Shown: positions 43,071-54,040 of the stretch, one piece after another | Numbering within the stretch: the stretch's first letter is position 1 | How the letters are laid out: each line of letters begins with the position of its first letter | Assembly (NCBI GenBank): GCA_949316235.1 | Contig: OX438745.1 | Coordinates: 3,415,001-3,479,000, forward strand | DNA length: 64,000 bases | Direction: 5' to 3' | Origin: Oegoconia quadripuncta | Lineage: Eukaryota; Arthropoda; Insecta; Lepidoptera; Autostichidae | Position numbers and translations under genes: made by a program | Notes under the pieces: generated by a model | The model's input: the letters and a program-made list of their open reading frames with translations, nothing else | Told to the model about the DNA's origin: nothing | Database searches by the model: none

Positions 43071-43612
43071 TTAGAAATTAATTTTCTATTTTCTGATATG
43101 TAATATTATTTTGTTTTTTCTTTTGTGCTCTAAAGTTAAATGAACTAAAGTACCTAGCTTATTAGTACAGGTACTTTTATGAAAACAAGGTCAGATAAGT
43201 TGTATAATATATGCATATAATAAGTTTTCATTTCACTGAGGATTTGAAGTGAATTCTTACAGAATAGCACAGCTGTTCCCGTGGGAATTACGGAAAAAAG
43301 TATCCTTGAAATAAGTCCAGAAGTTTTATATTATAATTTTCATTCAGATTGTAATTGTTTAAATTTATATAATCCTAACCTTAATCATCTCCGAAAATGA
43401 TTATAATATATTCAGCGGTTTTTGCGAGATTGAGTTACAAAATACAGATGTACACTTTCATATTTTATAATAATACATAGTATTGTAATAAATTGGATAG
43501 GTATACTCACTCATTATCTCTTGTTTTGCCAAAATATGACTTACGATAGTAGACAACTCCCTCGCTCGACACGTGCAAACACGAAAATAATAAATAAAAC
43601 TAGAAAATCACC
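43071..43612. other. unassigned interior of the hAT-like element
   Basis: AT-rich, no reading frame or repeat family recognised between the GC-rich block and the inverted-repeat arm. Confidence 0.4.
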
Positions 43613-45432
43613 GTGTGGGTCAGAATGGCGGGTGTATTGTTTCAGAAATGATTATGTTATATACGACAGAAAAGTACCTACAATGTACTAGTATGTACCT
43701 TTAATGAAGGTAATGTACCTCAATGAAACGGGAGCAATTATAATAATAAAGTGAGCCGCGGTCCTGACGGTCAGAATCGCGGGTGTATGTTGAAAATGAA
43801 TGTAATAGAATAGCCATGGGTATGTACTATTTACCAAACGAATGTACCTTCAATGTACCTCACGAAAATAATCTAAATCAAATTGAATGAGTAATTAATG
43901 AGGAAATCAAGAAAACAAACTTTTGACGCCTACAATTTTTTTATAGCAATATGAATAGAGTTCTATTTTGCTCGTATTAAGAATGTAAAGCCAGTCATAA
44001 GAGAAATATTTATGGGTTTGTATACCGGGCGTCCCAAAGTTATGGGACATGAAGGGGAAGTACCTTAAATATCGTAGATAGTGAATTTTGCTCAAAGAAG
44101 ACTTTATGTTATTTTTAAAAGTTAGTAATTCTGCATTCATAGATTTTCTAAAAATTATTTGCTTCGGCTGGGAATCGAACCGACTCAAATGTGAAAAAAA
44201 AAACACCCTACTTTTATGATGCCAATCGAAAGAATAGCTAAAAAATAATAACTCTGCCTAAGTAACATAGTATTTTAAAAGAAAGGAACAACGTGAAATT
44301 AATCATTTTAATCAAATAAAAAACATACATGAAACTGCCGTAGTCAATTAAGTAGGTATTTTTTTGTAAAATCAAAAATTTATGTATTTTTTTTATCAAT
44401 ATCCGAAAAACAAACGCTCGCACATACTGTTCCATTTTCAAATTTAAGAACAACATTTAAAAATATCACTTCTTTTTAAAATATCTTAAAAAGTATGCAT
44501 TCAAACAAACGCTGTCATAAACTGTTCCATTTTCAAATTATAAATTATTTATTTTTGTTTTTAATTTGCCTTCTGTCTAGCTTACAGAGGACGTATTGAA
44601 ATACAAGTTTTATCATTTCATCTAGTGCACTTATAATAAGGAAAACTATGTTAGTACCTATTTTATGAAGTGGGTACTTATTTACGAATAATCAATGCTA
44701 TCTTTGGAATGATAATATCGCTACTTTTCGAACGTCGTCGGCAATAAATAACTTTCTTGAAATTTGACTCAATCATTTTATGTTGTTCCTTTCTTTTAAA
44801 ATACTATGTTACTTAGGCAGAGTTATTATTTTTTAGCTATTCTTTCGATTGGCATCATAAAAGTAGGGTGTTTTTTTTTTCACATTTAAGTCGGTTCGAT
44901 TCCCAGCCGAAGCAAGTAATTTTTAGAAAATCTATGAATGCAGAATTACTAACTTTTAAAAATAACATAAAGTCTTCTTTGAGCAAAATTCACTATCTAC
45001 AATATTTAAGGTACTTCCCCTTCATGTCCCATAACTTTGGGACGCCCTGTATATGCTTCGATAAAGTAAAGAAACATGGATAAGACATAATCATTTACTC
45101 AACGTTTATCAAAAGTTACAAAGAAAAAACAAAAAGCGTGATTACTTTTGTCCATATAATATACAATGCACAATTATGTTTTTACGGCTTCTTGTAGTTC
45201 GATTACATAGGTCATCATAACACACCCACTTATTTTGTCTGTAGCAATGGGCCTTGTAATGACCGATTTTGTCAAAGTATTTGATATCGGCGGTAAGAAT
45301 TCAATAATCCCTACGATCGTGTATGTTTTTGATTCTAGATTAATTTCCAGTGGCACTTCATCTATGCACACCAAGTCACTTTGACTTATCTCAAAATTTA
45401 TAACATTTTGCAAGACATATGTAAATGTTCGT
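43613..45432. repeat. left arm of large inverted repeat inside the hAT-like element
   Basis: Reverse complement of about 46829-47627. After removing the mariner-like insertion at 44025-45049, the arm is about 795 bp against about 799 bp on the right. The arms are highly similar with scattered substitutions and indels. Confidence 0.85.
44025..45049 (-). mobile_element. mariner-like element, internally deleted, 1,025 bp
   Basis: Terminal inverted repeats of about 270 bp start CCGGGCGTCCCAAAG and end CTTTGGGACGCCCTG, with TA on each side. Compared with the copy at 51839-53041 it lies in the opposite orientation and lacks the transposase segment. The middle (about 44380-44560) holds two near-repeats of AAACAAACGCT...CTGTTCCATTTTC. 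Open frames inside the TIRs are not genes. Confidence 0.8.
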
Positions 45433-46070
45433 ATTCCATTGCAGTTATTACGACGACACAATACTACGTTATCGCTTACCAGCATAGATGCTGCGACATC
45501 ATTTAATTCTGAAACTTCCTTTTTGTTCATATCAATTAGCAGAAAAACAATCTTTCTGGTTACATTATTGAAAACACAAGACTCGTTTGTACAATTTTCT
45601 TTAATATCAGCGCTATAAATTGCATCAATCAAGAATTCATCAAATATTTTTGTCACGCTACATTCACAGTGTATTTCGGTGATTCCTTTTGAAAAATTCG
45701 TTTTAAAATATTGTTCTGCAATTTGAGCACGAATTCTGTACAAGTCTTGTTTTGTTTTCTCGTCATCAAGGAAGGTTTTTTAAACATACAAAAATTATTG
45801 CCAGTGTTAGTTAATAGTTGTAGTCACGGCAAAACCATCAAGCACAAGCCGCTGCAATTACTTGAGCCGCAGCATCAAATGCGCATGTGTTCTTTAGTAC
45901 CACCTTTTCCACACCAGATCTAGTTTTGAGACCGTTTAATAGAAGAGGAACGTCCCTAATAGGTCTTTTCTTTTTAGGCAATTCCTTGCTTCAGAGGCCT
46001 CTCCAATTTTCTATTAGCGTAGGGTTTTCTGCGAAAATCGAGTCATCTAAATATATTTCTTTTCTTTTTC
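45174..46070 (-). pseudogene. broken ubiquitin-specific protease-like gene (peptidase C19)
   Basis: Three blocks lie in order on the minus strand. Block 1 (about 46067-45840) reads ENPTLIENWRGL, a stop, then a stretch with LKNTCAFDAAAQVIAAACA; this is the USP catalytic-Cys box, Cys codon at 45885-45883. Block 2 (about 45764-45275) starts FLDDEKTKQDLYRIRAQ and has the pairs CEC, CTNESC and CRRNNC, then TYVLQNVINFEIS and TYTIVGIIEFLPPISNT. Block 3, one base out of frame, reads DKIGHYKAHCYRQNKW with YDD after it, the USP catalytic-His box (His codon 45261-45259). Lesions: an in-frame TGA upstream of block 1's Cys motif, further stops and a shift between blocks 1 and 2, and one missing T before block 3. 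USPs remove ubiquitin; here the gene is dead. Whether it belonged to the transposon or was captured from a host is open. Confidence 0.72.
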
Positions 46071-46828
46071 TTGTGTTTACAGATTGTTACACACACTACT
46101 TCATCTTTATAATAAAAGTTTCCTACGGAACCCTCAAATTATTATTTTATTTAAAAAGGGTCTCACCACGGTATTGCGGTACGCTAATTTGTCCGGTTGC
46201 GATGACGTCGTTAAGACGATTTCTAATTAGAGTGGGGGAACCCGAATCGTCCTCTGTTTGACCGCGACCTTGCTACCGGGAGAACACTGCTTCGGTTGCC
46301 ACCTGAACCCTCTTAAGTAAACTACGGAAGATCCCTCTAGGCTGAGTTTCCATAATAGTCTGGCTATTTTTAATGTAAGCTGTTTCTGATTTTGTGTCTG
46401 TCAACTGCGTAGTGTTCGTTATGGTTGCTGAGCCGTGAATACCAGCAGTGGACGAGGATATATGTGGGCACTAACTAATGCCTGCCTGTGCTCTTCAGGA
46501 TCAAGGTCCGAAGTGACTAATTGTCGGCGTCGACATCCAGGTCTGCACCTGGGAGACCTTCGGGGTTGATCTACCCTCCCCCAAAAACCGCTCATCCAGC
46601 ATCCACCTCGTCGTCATCTACGAGAGGACTCAAAGGCTACGTCCACTGCAGCTCCAAGACCTTCAGGCCAGTGACCGTACGGGGAGATTTGCCGAGGGGT
46701 GCAGGGGAGTGAGCTGAATGTACAATAAACCCACTAAATCCAAATCAAATTGGTATTCTTTTCTTCTATACCTACCTGCTGGCGGCTAAACGGGCGCTAA
46801 ACGTCCTAAGACAACCCCTAACCGCCGC
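46071..46828. other. spacer between palindrome arms; unassigned GC-richer segment with poly-A signal
   Basis: The spacer upstream of the USP-like pseudogene. The part 46410-46740 is GC-richer, has a 63-codon Ser/Pro-rich open frame at 46521-46712 (+) and an AATAAA at 46724-46729 on the plus strand. It looks like the 3' end of a retroelement or transcript, but the family is not recognised. Confidence 0.35.
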
Positions 46829-47627
46829 ACGAACATTTACATATGTCTTGCAAAATGTTATAAATTTTGAGATAAGTCAAAGTGACTTGGTGTGCGTGCA
46901 TAGATGAAGTGCCACTGAAATAAATCTAGAATCAAAAACGTACGAGATCATAGGGATTATTGAATTCTTACCGCCGATATCAAATACTTTTGACAAAATC
47001 GGTCATTACAAGGCCCATTGCTACAGACAGAATAAGTGGGTGTGTTATGATAACCTATGTAATCGAACTACATGAAGACGTAAAAACATAATTGCACATT
47101 GTATATTATATGGACAAAAGTAATCACGCTTTTTGTTTTTTCTTTGTAACTTTTGATAAACGATGAGTAAATGATTATGTCTTATCCATGTTTCTTTACT
47201 TTATCGAAGCACATATACAAACCCATAAATATTTCTCTTATGACTGGCTTTACATTCTTAATACGAACAAAATAGAACTCTATTCATATTGCTATTAAAA
47301 AATTGTAGGCGTCAAAAGTTTGTTTTCTTGATTTCCTCATTAATTACTCATTCAATTTGATTTAGATTATATTTTCGTGAGGTACATTGAAGGTACATTC
47401 GTTTGGTAAATAGTACATACCCATAGCTATTCTATTACATTCATTTTCAACATACACCCGCGATTCTGACCGTCAGGACCGCGGCTCACTTTATTATTTT
47501 AATTGCTCCCGTTTCATTGAGGTACATTGACCTTCATTAAAGGTACATACTAGTACATTGTAGGTACTTTTCTGTCGTATATAACATAATCATTTCTGAA
47601 ACAATACACCCGCCATTCTGACCCACA
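46829..47627. repeat. right arm of large inverted repeat; carries the empty mariner site
   Basis: Pairs with 43613-45432. At about 47208-47225 it reads TGCTTCGATAAAG on the other strand next to GGGTTTGTATATG, which is the uninterrupted form of the mariner insertion site in the left arm. Confidence 0.85.
46835..47075 (+). pseudogene. second, inverted copy of the USP-like C-terminal part
   Basis: The right arm of the inverted repeat carries the C-terminal end of the same gene in the opposite orientation: YVLQNVINFEISQSDLV, lesions around 46912-46925, then GIIEFLPPISNTFDKIGHYK and NKWVCYDNL to a stop. It keeps the T that the left arm lost, so its His box is in frame. It has no Cys block. Confidence 0.7.
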
Positions 47628-47824
47628 CAAATCACCGACAAGGACGCACGGCGCGCTGCAGCGGCGATTCATCAAAGGAACCGTTTTCATAAAGGTTTCG
47701 GTACCGTTATTTCATTTCGGTATCGTTTTTTATCGATATGGAAATATTCCAATAGCCGAATTTTACGGTATGACGTCATACCGTTAACCTTTATTACCTT
47801 TACTTTTCGGTTATTCAGTCCCTG

Positions 47825-47915
47825 CCGGAAACACCATCTTATTTGGGGACCTGGCTATCTTATGTTTGACAACCGGAACACAACAATGCTATTAACATTG
47901 TTGTTTGGCGGCATA
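47825..47915 (-). mobile_element. SINE family A, portion right of the hAT-like element
   Basis: CCGGAAACACCATCTTATTT to TGTTTGGCGGCA. The first eight bases are the target duplication. Confidence 0.85.
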
Positions 47916-48559
47916 TCATTGTCTTGCAATATTCTGTACACTCGTTCTTAACTTTAGAACTAAATATTGCCAGAAAATGGTATTGTTTTCGGATAATGGA
48001 ACACCACCTTTCCATTTCATAGTGTTATTCCGTGTATTATATGTATGTTATATTTTATATTCGTATGTATTGAAATATTTACTTATTTATGTATTTATGT
48101 ACTTATTAGTATGTAGTTATATTTATATTCAGTTAGGTTTTTGTATCTATCATATTTATTCATTTCTTTAGATTTCCATTGTGCACGTCTTATCTGCCTC
48201 TTCCAGTCATATCTCTCTTTCGTAGGTCTGTTGGATTTTTCATTGTAGAAATAAGCAGAACCTGTTGTGTCGTCTCTATTATGTTGTATCTGTATTTTTT
48301 TTTCTTGTGTGCAATAAATGATAAATAAATAAATAAAATAAAAATAAAATTAGTCTGTAAAAGTACTTATTTTATAACTAGCTATAAACCTATATCAAGT
48401 AGGTAAGGCAATTGTGACGTATTTCACAATGACTGTGATAAATATTATCGTAACGTATGTAGTTATGCGGGTATAATATGTCACTTGATATAACTGATCA
48501 GGGTCACTAGATATAAATGCAAATAAATTATACTCTTCATCACCATTCACTTACACATA
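47916..48559. other. mostly unassigned; LINE-like 3' end near 48200-48350
   Basis: TTGTGTGCAATAAATGATAA and a TAAATAAATAAATAAAATA tail at 48309-48350 look like a retroposed 3' end. No ORF. Confidence 0.4.
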
Positions 48560-48868
48560 TTTTTTTTTAATGCACAACGGGTTGGTATTTGACCTCAATC
48601 ACACCTGATGTTAAGTGAAGATGAGGTCAAAGGTGGAATATTTGGGGAAATATTTGGGGAACTGGCTATCTTATCTCTGATTACCGGAACACAATGCTAT
48701 TAACATTGCTGTTTGGCGGCAGATTTAGATAAGATGGTGGTAGCTAGCCAGGCGGACATTTAAAATGCCCTACCACCAACCAAACCGAGTACTAAACAAG
48801 TACCCCGCTGGGGATCGAACCCGCGACCTCCGATTCGTAAACCTTATGTTGTTTACATAGTTTATAAG
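48560..48868 (-). mobile_element. SINE family A, near full length
   Basis: AATGCACAACGGGTTGGTAT to GGGGATCGAACCCGCGACC, head end diverged. Confidence 0.85.
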
Positions 48869-49560
48869 GTCACAAATTAGTTTGAGGATCTTATGTTCTA
48901 GGTACCAGTGATGCGGCATGCAAACATTTTATTAGTTAACTTATTTTCTAATTAAGCATTATTCAGTTGTCAAATTTGATATTCTAAATTACAGAATCAT
49001 ACATTTATACAATACAATACAGATATTCTTTGTAACCTAAAATTTCTGTTTTTGAATTTATATGGTTAGAAGACATTATATTGATACATTTCTTTGACTA
49101 GGAGTCAAAGAGGAGGAGGAAAGTCAAGGAGGACTTTTTTTATATTCCTACCCCTCTCCCCCCTTCCTCCTCCATCACTCCACGATAATTGCATCAAGAC
49201 TTAATAATTGATTTAAAATGCCGGTTACAGAACCAATTGGCATAAATTCAAAATTGACACCATCAAAATCCACAACAAAATATCATTTTCCATCTATTTC
49301 TTTTATAATTTCTAAGACCCACAACATTATACCACTCGTAACACTTAATAATTAATGTGGACTAGTAAATTTCGTTCTGAAATATATTAGATATCAGATA
49401 TTATACTATTTGCATCTCTTTCCGATCCATTTACATGTGAGGGATGAAGCACGCCATTTGTGCAATTTTTTCTTACGAGTTAAATTCCACCATATTCATT
49501 GTAAGTTAAAGGTCAAAGGTTATCAAAATATCAATGCAACATACGTCATATGAGCCATCA
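48869..49560. other. no feature recognised
   Basis: Contains a C/T-rich patch at 49150-49180. It may include a decayed LTR before the primer-binding site at 49573, but LTR borders cannot be seen. Confidence 0.3.
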
Positions 49561-49572
49561 CTGATTACTGAA

Positions 49573-49590
49573 TTGGCGCCCGAACAGGGG
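49573..49590 (+). promoter_or_regulatory. tRNA-Lys-type primer-binding site of a decayed LTR element
   Basis: TGGCGCCCGAACAGGGGCG is complementary to the 3' end of a lysine tRNA, the usual primer site after a 5' LTR. No gag, pol or second LTR recognised downstream within 250 bp, where SINE A begins. Confidence 0.5.
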
Positions 49591-49799
49591 CGTAATCCTT
49601 GAATAAAAATTTCAATGCTTCATAGACTAATCCATCAAATAAAATCGAACGTCGAAACAAATATCTTTGGAAATTTAAATTTGACGAGGCGGTGGCTGTG
49701 AGCGAAGAAATTCTGAGCTTAAAGGAATATACGCAGATATGCGTGCGTTTACATGGTGATCCAGTTCGTTAACCCGCTAAGAATATAAGGATTTGTGAT

Positions 49800-49972
49800 A
49801 TTTTTTTTTAACCACCACGGGTTAGCACTTGACCTCAATCACACCTGATGTTAAGTGAAGATGAGGGCGAATGTGATAGCGTACTGACCCGGAAACCCCA
49901 TCTTATTTGGGGGACTGGCTATCTTATCTCTGACAACCGGAACACAACAATGCTATTAACATTGCTGTTAAC
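49800..49972 (-). mobile_element. SINE family A, 3' half
   Basis: ACCACGGGTTAGCACTTGAC to CTATTAACATTGCTGTTA. Confidence 0.8.
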
Positions 49973-50194
49973 TAGTGCTATTGCTGCTAATAACATTAAC
50001 AACATTAAAATTTCGATATTTATCACAAATTTAACGCAAAACGGAACAAACGTGATCATTCTTCAATACAAATCTCTTGTTTTTTAGCGCTCCATACTTC
50101 AAAAGATAAATAAGAAGCCCTTTAAGGATCACTTGTTTGTGTCTGAAACTCCGTATGGCAAGGCCCTTTTTCTCAGAAACAGAAATTGAAATTA

Positions 50195-50272
50195 GTTGAG
50201 TTGAGTCAACTGCTTAAGACGCATCTCGGTTGATACAGCCTCAAACTTCGATTGAGATTGATTTATTAATAC
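50195..50272. mobile_element. one end of the AGGCCCGTATTAATAAAC MITE
   Basis: TTGAGATTGATTTATTAATA then CGGGCCT, as at the ends of 59039-59357. Confidence 0.6.
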
Positions 50273-50529
50273 GGGCCTAAGATCTACTTCTTCATGCTGG
50301 TGTAAAAAAATCAAGTTTATAGTGTATAGTAATAAAAAGATGTGTCCTTTCAAAGCGTATTGTCATACTAACAGTCCCACTCGATCGTCAAACCCATAGG
50401 ATACTTCCGTGGTCTACAATTTGGAGATTTGTGACATAAATAATTTCCAATCCAGCGTGGAATTATTACGAGAAATAAATTGTTTGCGGTTAATATCATT
50501 AGATCTTCTAAGTAACTTTTTTCTCTCAG

Positions 50530-50770
50530 TTTGGTTGGTGGTAGGGCATTTTAAATGTCCGCCTGGCTAGCTACCACCATCTTATCTAAATCTGCCGCCA
50601 AGCAGCAATGTTTATAGCATTGTTGTGTTCCGGTTGTCAGAGATAAGATAGCCAGTGCTCCAAAATGTGTTGGGGTTTCCGGGTCAGTACGCTTCCACCT
50701 TCGACCTCTTCTTCACTTAACATCAGGTGTGATTGAGGTCAAGTACCAACCCGATGTGCATAAAAAAAAG
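50530..50770 (+). mobile_element. SINE family A, plus strand, head lost
   Basis: GGTTGGTGGTAGGGCATTTT to CCAACCCGATGTGCATAAAA. Confidence 0.83.
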
Positions 50771-51836
50771 TGTTCCTTTACTATAAGCAGATTTTTTGTG
50801 AGTCTTTCATACATTATGAGTGCATACTCCAGCGAGAATATCTACCTATTTTCAGATTACGCACTGGAGGTATTTTAGTCACTGAAGACATTATTTCCTC
50901 TTCAGTCGTTTGTTGTAGGTACGCATTGCCAATTGTGTTGCCAGTTCATTCCAATGTTTTCCAACGTCTTTTGATATGCTTGTATGGGTTTTTGTAACAT
51001 GCAAGTTAACGTTTTATCTATCTATTTAGTGCTTTGGATTTCCTCCTTTACAATGCTGTTATGTAAAACTCTCGTAGATTTCGGCATTTGTAATAAACCA
51101 AGGTTACACATAGAATCGAATTTGGCATCCTTTGCAATATTACTATATTGGTATTGCTGGACTTCCCCAGAGTTACACGCCATAGGTACATCCATATAGG
51201 TTTCAGGATTGTTTAGTAGATGAAAAGCTTATTATCAATCGATAGCTTGCTATGCTGCCCCATCAACCAGTACAGCAGTAACTGAATATATATTTAAGTT
51301 TATCTGTTTGATGAGGTAATGGTGACGTTAGATAGGGAACCCTCAGGGCACGAGTTCTATTCGCACTCAACTGTTTTTTCTTACAGTGTTGGTGCCGATA
51401 TTTCTGAATTTGTCCTTGAACTCGGAATGTTAAGGTGTGATAATGTTCTTCGAACATCATCTTGGTTATGACCTCAACAAAATTATATGATCCCGCTTCA
51501 CGCTCCATCCTAATGAGAGCTAATCGATGATTCATTGATAGAATGATTAATCGTGCGTAATTATCTCAATCGATTTTATAATCGCTTATCTCCGTGTGTC
51601 ATCGAACTGTTCTAATTAGATCATAATCATTGTGATATGAATATATTATGTATTGAGAAGTTTGCAGAAAAGCTTGCTTCCGCATCTTAGGCAATCAAAA
51701 AAATTTAGAAATTCAAGACTGGTTTGTTTTAACAATGTTCACAGTTTCATATCATAGTGGACTATGGCTCATACGATACGATCTTATTCGATATCTACGT
51801 TATACGAGGGAAGGCCTATATCCCTGCAGTGGGATA
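50771..51836. other. no feature recognised
   Basis: Short frames at 50770-51199 (+) and 51263-51535 (-) lack any recognised motif. Confidence 0.35.
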
Positions 51837-51838
51837 TA

Positions 51839-53041
51839 CAGGGCGTCCCAAAGTTATGGGACATGAAGGGGAAGTACCTTAAATATTGTAGATAGTGAAT
51901 TTTGCTCAAAGAAGACTTTATGTTATTTTTAAAAGTTAGTAATTCTGCATTCATAGATTTTCTAAAAATTACTTGCTTCGGCTGGGAATCGAACCGACTT
52001 AAATGTGAAAAAAAAAACATCCTACTTTTATGATGCCAATCGAAAGAATAGCTAAAAAATAATAACTCTGCCTAAGTAACATAGTATTTTAAAAGAAAGG
52101 AACAACATAAAATGATTGAGTCAAATTTCAAGAAAGTTATTTATTGCCGACGACGTTCGAAAAGTAGCGATATTATCATTCCAAAGATAGCATTGATTAT
52201 TCGTAAATAAGTACCCACTTCATAAAATAGGTACTAACATAGTTTTCCTTATTATAAGTGCACGTGTAGATGAAATGATAAAACTTGTATTTCAATACGT
52301 CCTCTGTAAGCTAGACAGAAGGCAAATTAAAAACAAAAATAAATAATTTAAACTTAATTTTCCAACAAGATGGAGCTCCGGCTCATAATAGTCGGAGAGC
52401 AGCAGATTTTCTAAATGAATGTTTTCCTACATGGATTGGTACAAATGGACCGATTAGATGGCCGGCCAGATCCCCGGACCTCACACCATTAGATTTCTTC
52501 TTTTGGGGATACGTGAAAGATATGCTATACAAAAAGCGATACGAGAACGTAGGCGAGTTGCAAACAGAATTGTGCCATATCACATCGAGTGTTCACCATA
52601 AAATGATTAGAAAATCAACAGGCAGCGGGCTCATTAAAAGATTGGCGATTTGCGTAAGACAAGAGGGATCACATTTTGAGCATTTAATTAATTAATTTAC
52701 AAAAAAATACCTACTTAATTGACTACGGCAGTTTCATGTATGTTTTTTATTTGATTAAAATGATTAATTTCACGTTGTTCCTTTCTTTTAAAATACTATG
52801 TTACTTAGGCAGAGTTATTATTTTTTAGCTATTCTTTCGATTGGCATCATAAAAGTAGGGTGTTTTTTTTTTCACATTTGAGTCGGTTCGATTCCCAGCC
52901 GAAGCAAATAATTTTTAGAAAATCTATGAATGCAGAATTACTAACTTTTAAAAATAACATAAAGTCTTCTTTGAGCAAAATTCACTATCTACGATATTTA
53001 AGGTACTTCCCCTTCATGTCCCATAACTTTGGGACGCCCTG
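51839..53041 (+). mobile_element. mariner/Tc1-superfamily element with transposase remnant, 1,203 bp
   Basis: Starts CAGGGCGTCCCAAAG and ends CTTTGGGACGCCCTG, with TA at 51837-51838 and 53042-53043. The TIRs are long, about 270 bp. It contains only the C-terminal part of a transposase (52357-52695). Copy in the opposite orientation at 44025-45049. Confidence 0.85.
52357..52695 (+). pseudogene. transposase C-terminal fragment (DDE/D, Tc1-mariner/IS630 superfamily)
   Basis: Begins FQQDGAPAHNSRRAADFLNE and runs through GPIRWPARSPDLTPLDFFFW to LYKKRYENVGELQTEL and a stop at 52693-52695. The QDGAPAH and SPDLTPLDFF blocks are the second and third catalytic regions of this superfamily. The third acidic residue appears as Asp. 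The N-terminal DNA-binding domain and the first catalytic Asp are absent, so this copy cannot be autonomous. Confidence 0.85.
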
Positions 53042-53170
53042 TATAGTTGTGGGCAAAGGCTCCAAGGAGAACGCTTGGTATCGTGTGGTGTGATGCTGGC
53101 CGTAGTAGACGGCGCGTGTTTAAAAAAAACAAATAGGATTTTTAAATGAGGAATAGAAATACATTCGGAA

Positions 53171-53505
53171 GAGAGGGCTTTTTGGCGGGAACTCGGCGAG
53201 TGAAGTAGCATTTTTCTTTATAATTCTTATAATTTGTGTATTCTAACTTTTGAAGCTTAATAATGGCAGAATATTGTGCAGCAAACGTTAGTGATGGTGT
53301 ACAAGTGAAGGGAAGTGTAAATTAAAGTGCGTAACGGAGCTTTCGGGTTCCCACAAGAAGCCGCCAAAATCTTTTGTAAAGCATTCTGCCACTTTACTGA
53401 AGAATGACTTGACCGTGACTAGACTCTGTATACGCCAAGTATACGACGAATTACTTGTTTTGACTGAGACTGACTTACAAACTGAAGAAATAAGAGAAAT
53501 AAGAC
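53171..53505. mobile_element. interspersed repeat family J, reverse of 7060-7461
   Basis: GGCTTTTTGGCGGGAACTCG, GCAGAATATTGTGCAGC and AGAATGACTTGACCGTGAC. Confidence 0.65.
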
Positions 53506-53629
53506 ATGGCTGTTATGGGCTAGATCCCTTTGCCTTCTCCTAAAGGAGAGAATGAAACCAAAAAAAAACATTCGGAAGAGAGCTCGCACTGTCGCTCCAG
53601 AGCGGTCTTCGATCGACCTATTTTATTAT

Positions 53630-53830
53630 AATAGGTCTTTACCTATGAAATTGTCGTTCTGCAGTACTGGTCATTTCAAATCAAAATGATTTTTGTTTGG
53701 CTAAGAATTCTAATTTCAAATTAATTTTATTTTAAAAACATGGAATTCTTTTTCCAAAAGTAGTCATTTGCTTATTGATTAGTGTTACATTTTCATCGCG
53801 ATTCAATCTTACTTATATTATGTGATCCGT
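53630..53830 (+). mobile_element. possible diverged mariner MITE (one K-like end)
   Basis: TAGGTCTTTACCTATGAAAT at the left; the other end is not seen. Confidence 0.35.
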
Positions 53831-53984
53831 TTTAAAAGAGTCAATATACAGAGTTAATATGTGCAGCACAGTCTTATACATTGACATTGACATTCTACAA
53901 AATTGAGCTCCATTTATGAATTAGAACTTTATTTGCTCAATTAATATCTTAACAATATTATCTCAATACAAATAAACAAACAAA

Positions 53985-54040
53985 CATAACGTCACGACCT
54001 TTATCCCAAATGGATTGGTCAGAGACTTATACCTATACAA
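53985..54040 (+). mobile_element. RTE-like LINE 3' tip
   Basis: CATAACGTCACGACCTTTAT and CCCAAATGGATTGGTCAGAG, the same tip as at 22315 and 63555. Confidence 0.5.

Larger units (their letters stand above)
42843..47824. mobile_element. hAT-like composite element, 4,982 bp, with captured USP-like gene
   Basis: Termini are CAGGGACTGAAT on the left and its reverse complement on the right. Beyond the first 12 bases the ends share only scattered motifs (GGTACCGAAA, ACGGTAT). Both sides are flanked by the 8-bp repeat CCGGAAAC (42835-42842 and 47825-47832). Removing the element and one repeat restores the SINE consensus GACCCGGAAACNCCA. An 8-bp target duplication and a CAG..CTG terminus fit the hAT superfamily. 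No hAT transposase is visible. The inside holds an imperfect inverted repeat, a broken USP-like gene and a nested mariner-like element. Confidence 0.85.

Noticed and set aside
43907..45083. Repeated frames MFFFSHLSRF... at 44206, 44868, 51784-52020 and 52860
   Set aside because: They lie in the terminal inverted repeats of the mariner-like elements and recur only because the repeats do.
45887..46261. 124-codon plus-strand frame
   Set aside because: Antisense to the Cys-box part of the USP-like pseudogene; no domain of its own.
52360..52695. Functional transposase gene
   Set aside because: Only the C-terminal third remains, with no N-terminal DNA-binding domain or first catalytic Asp.
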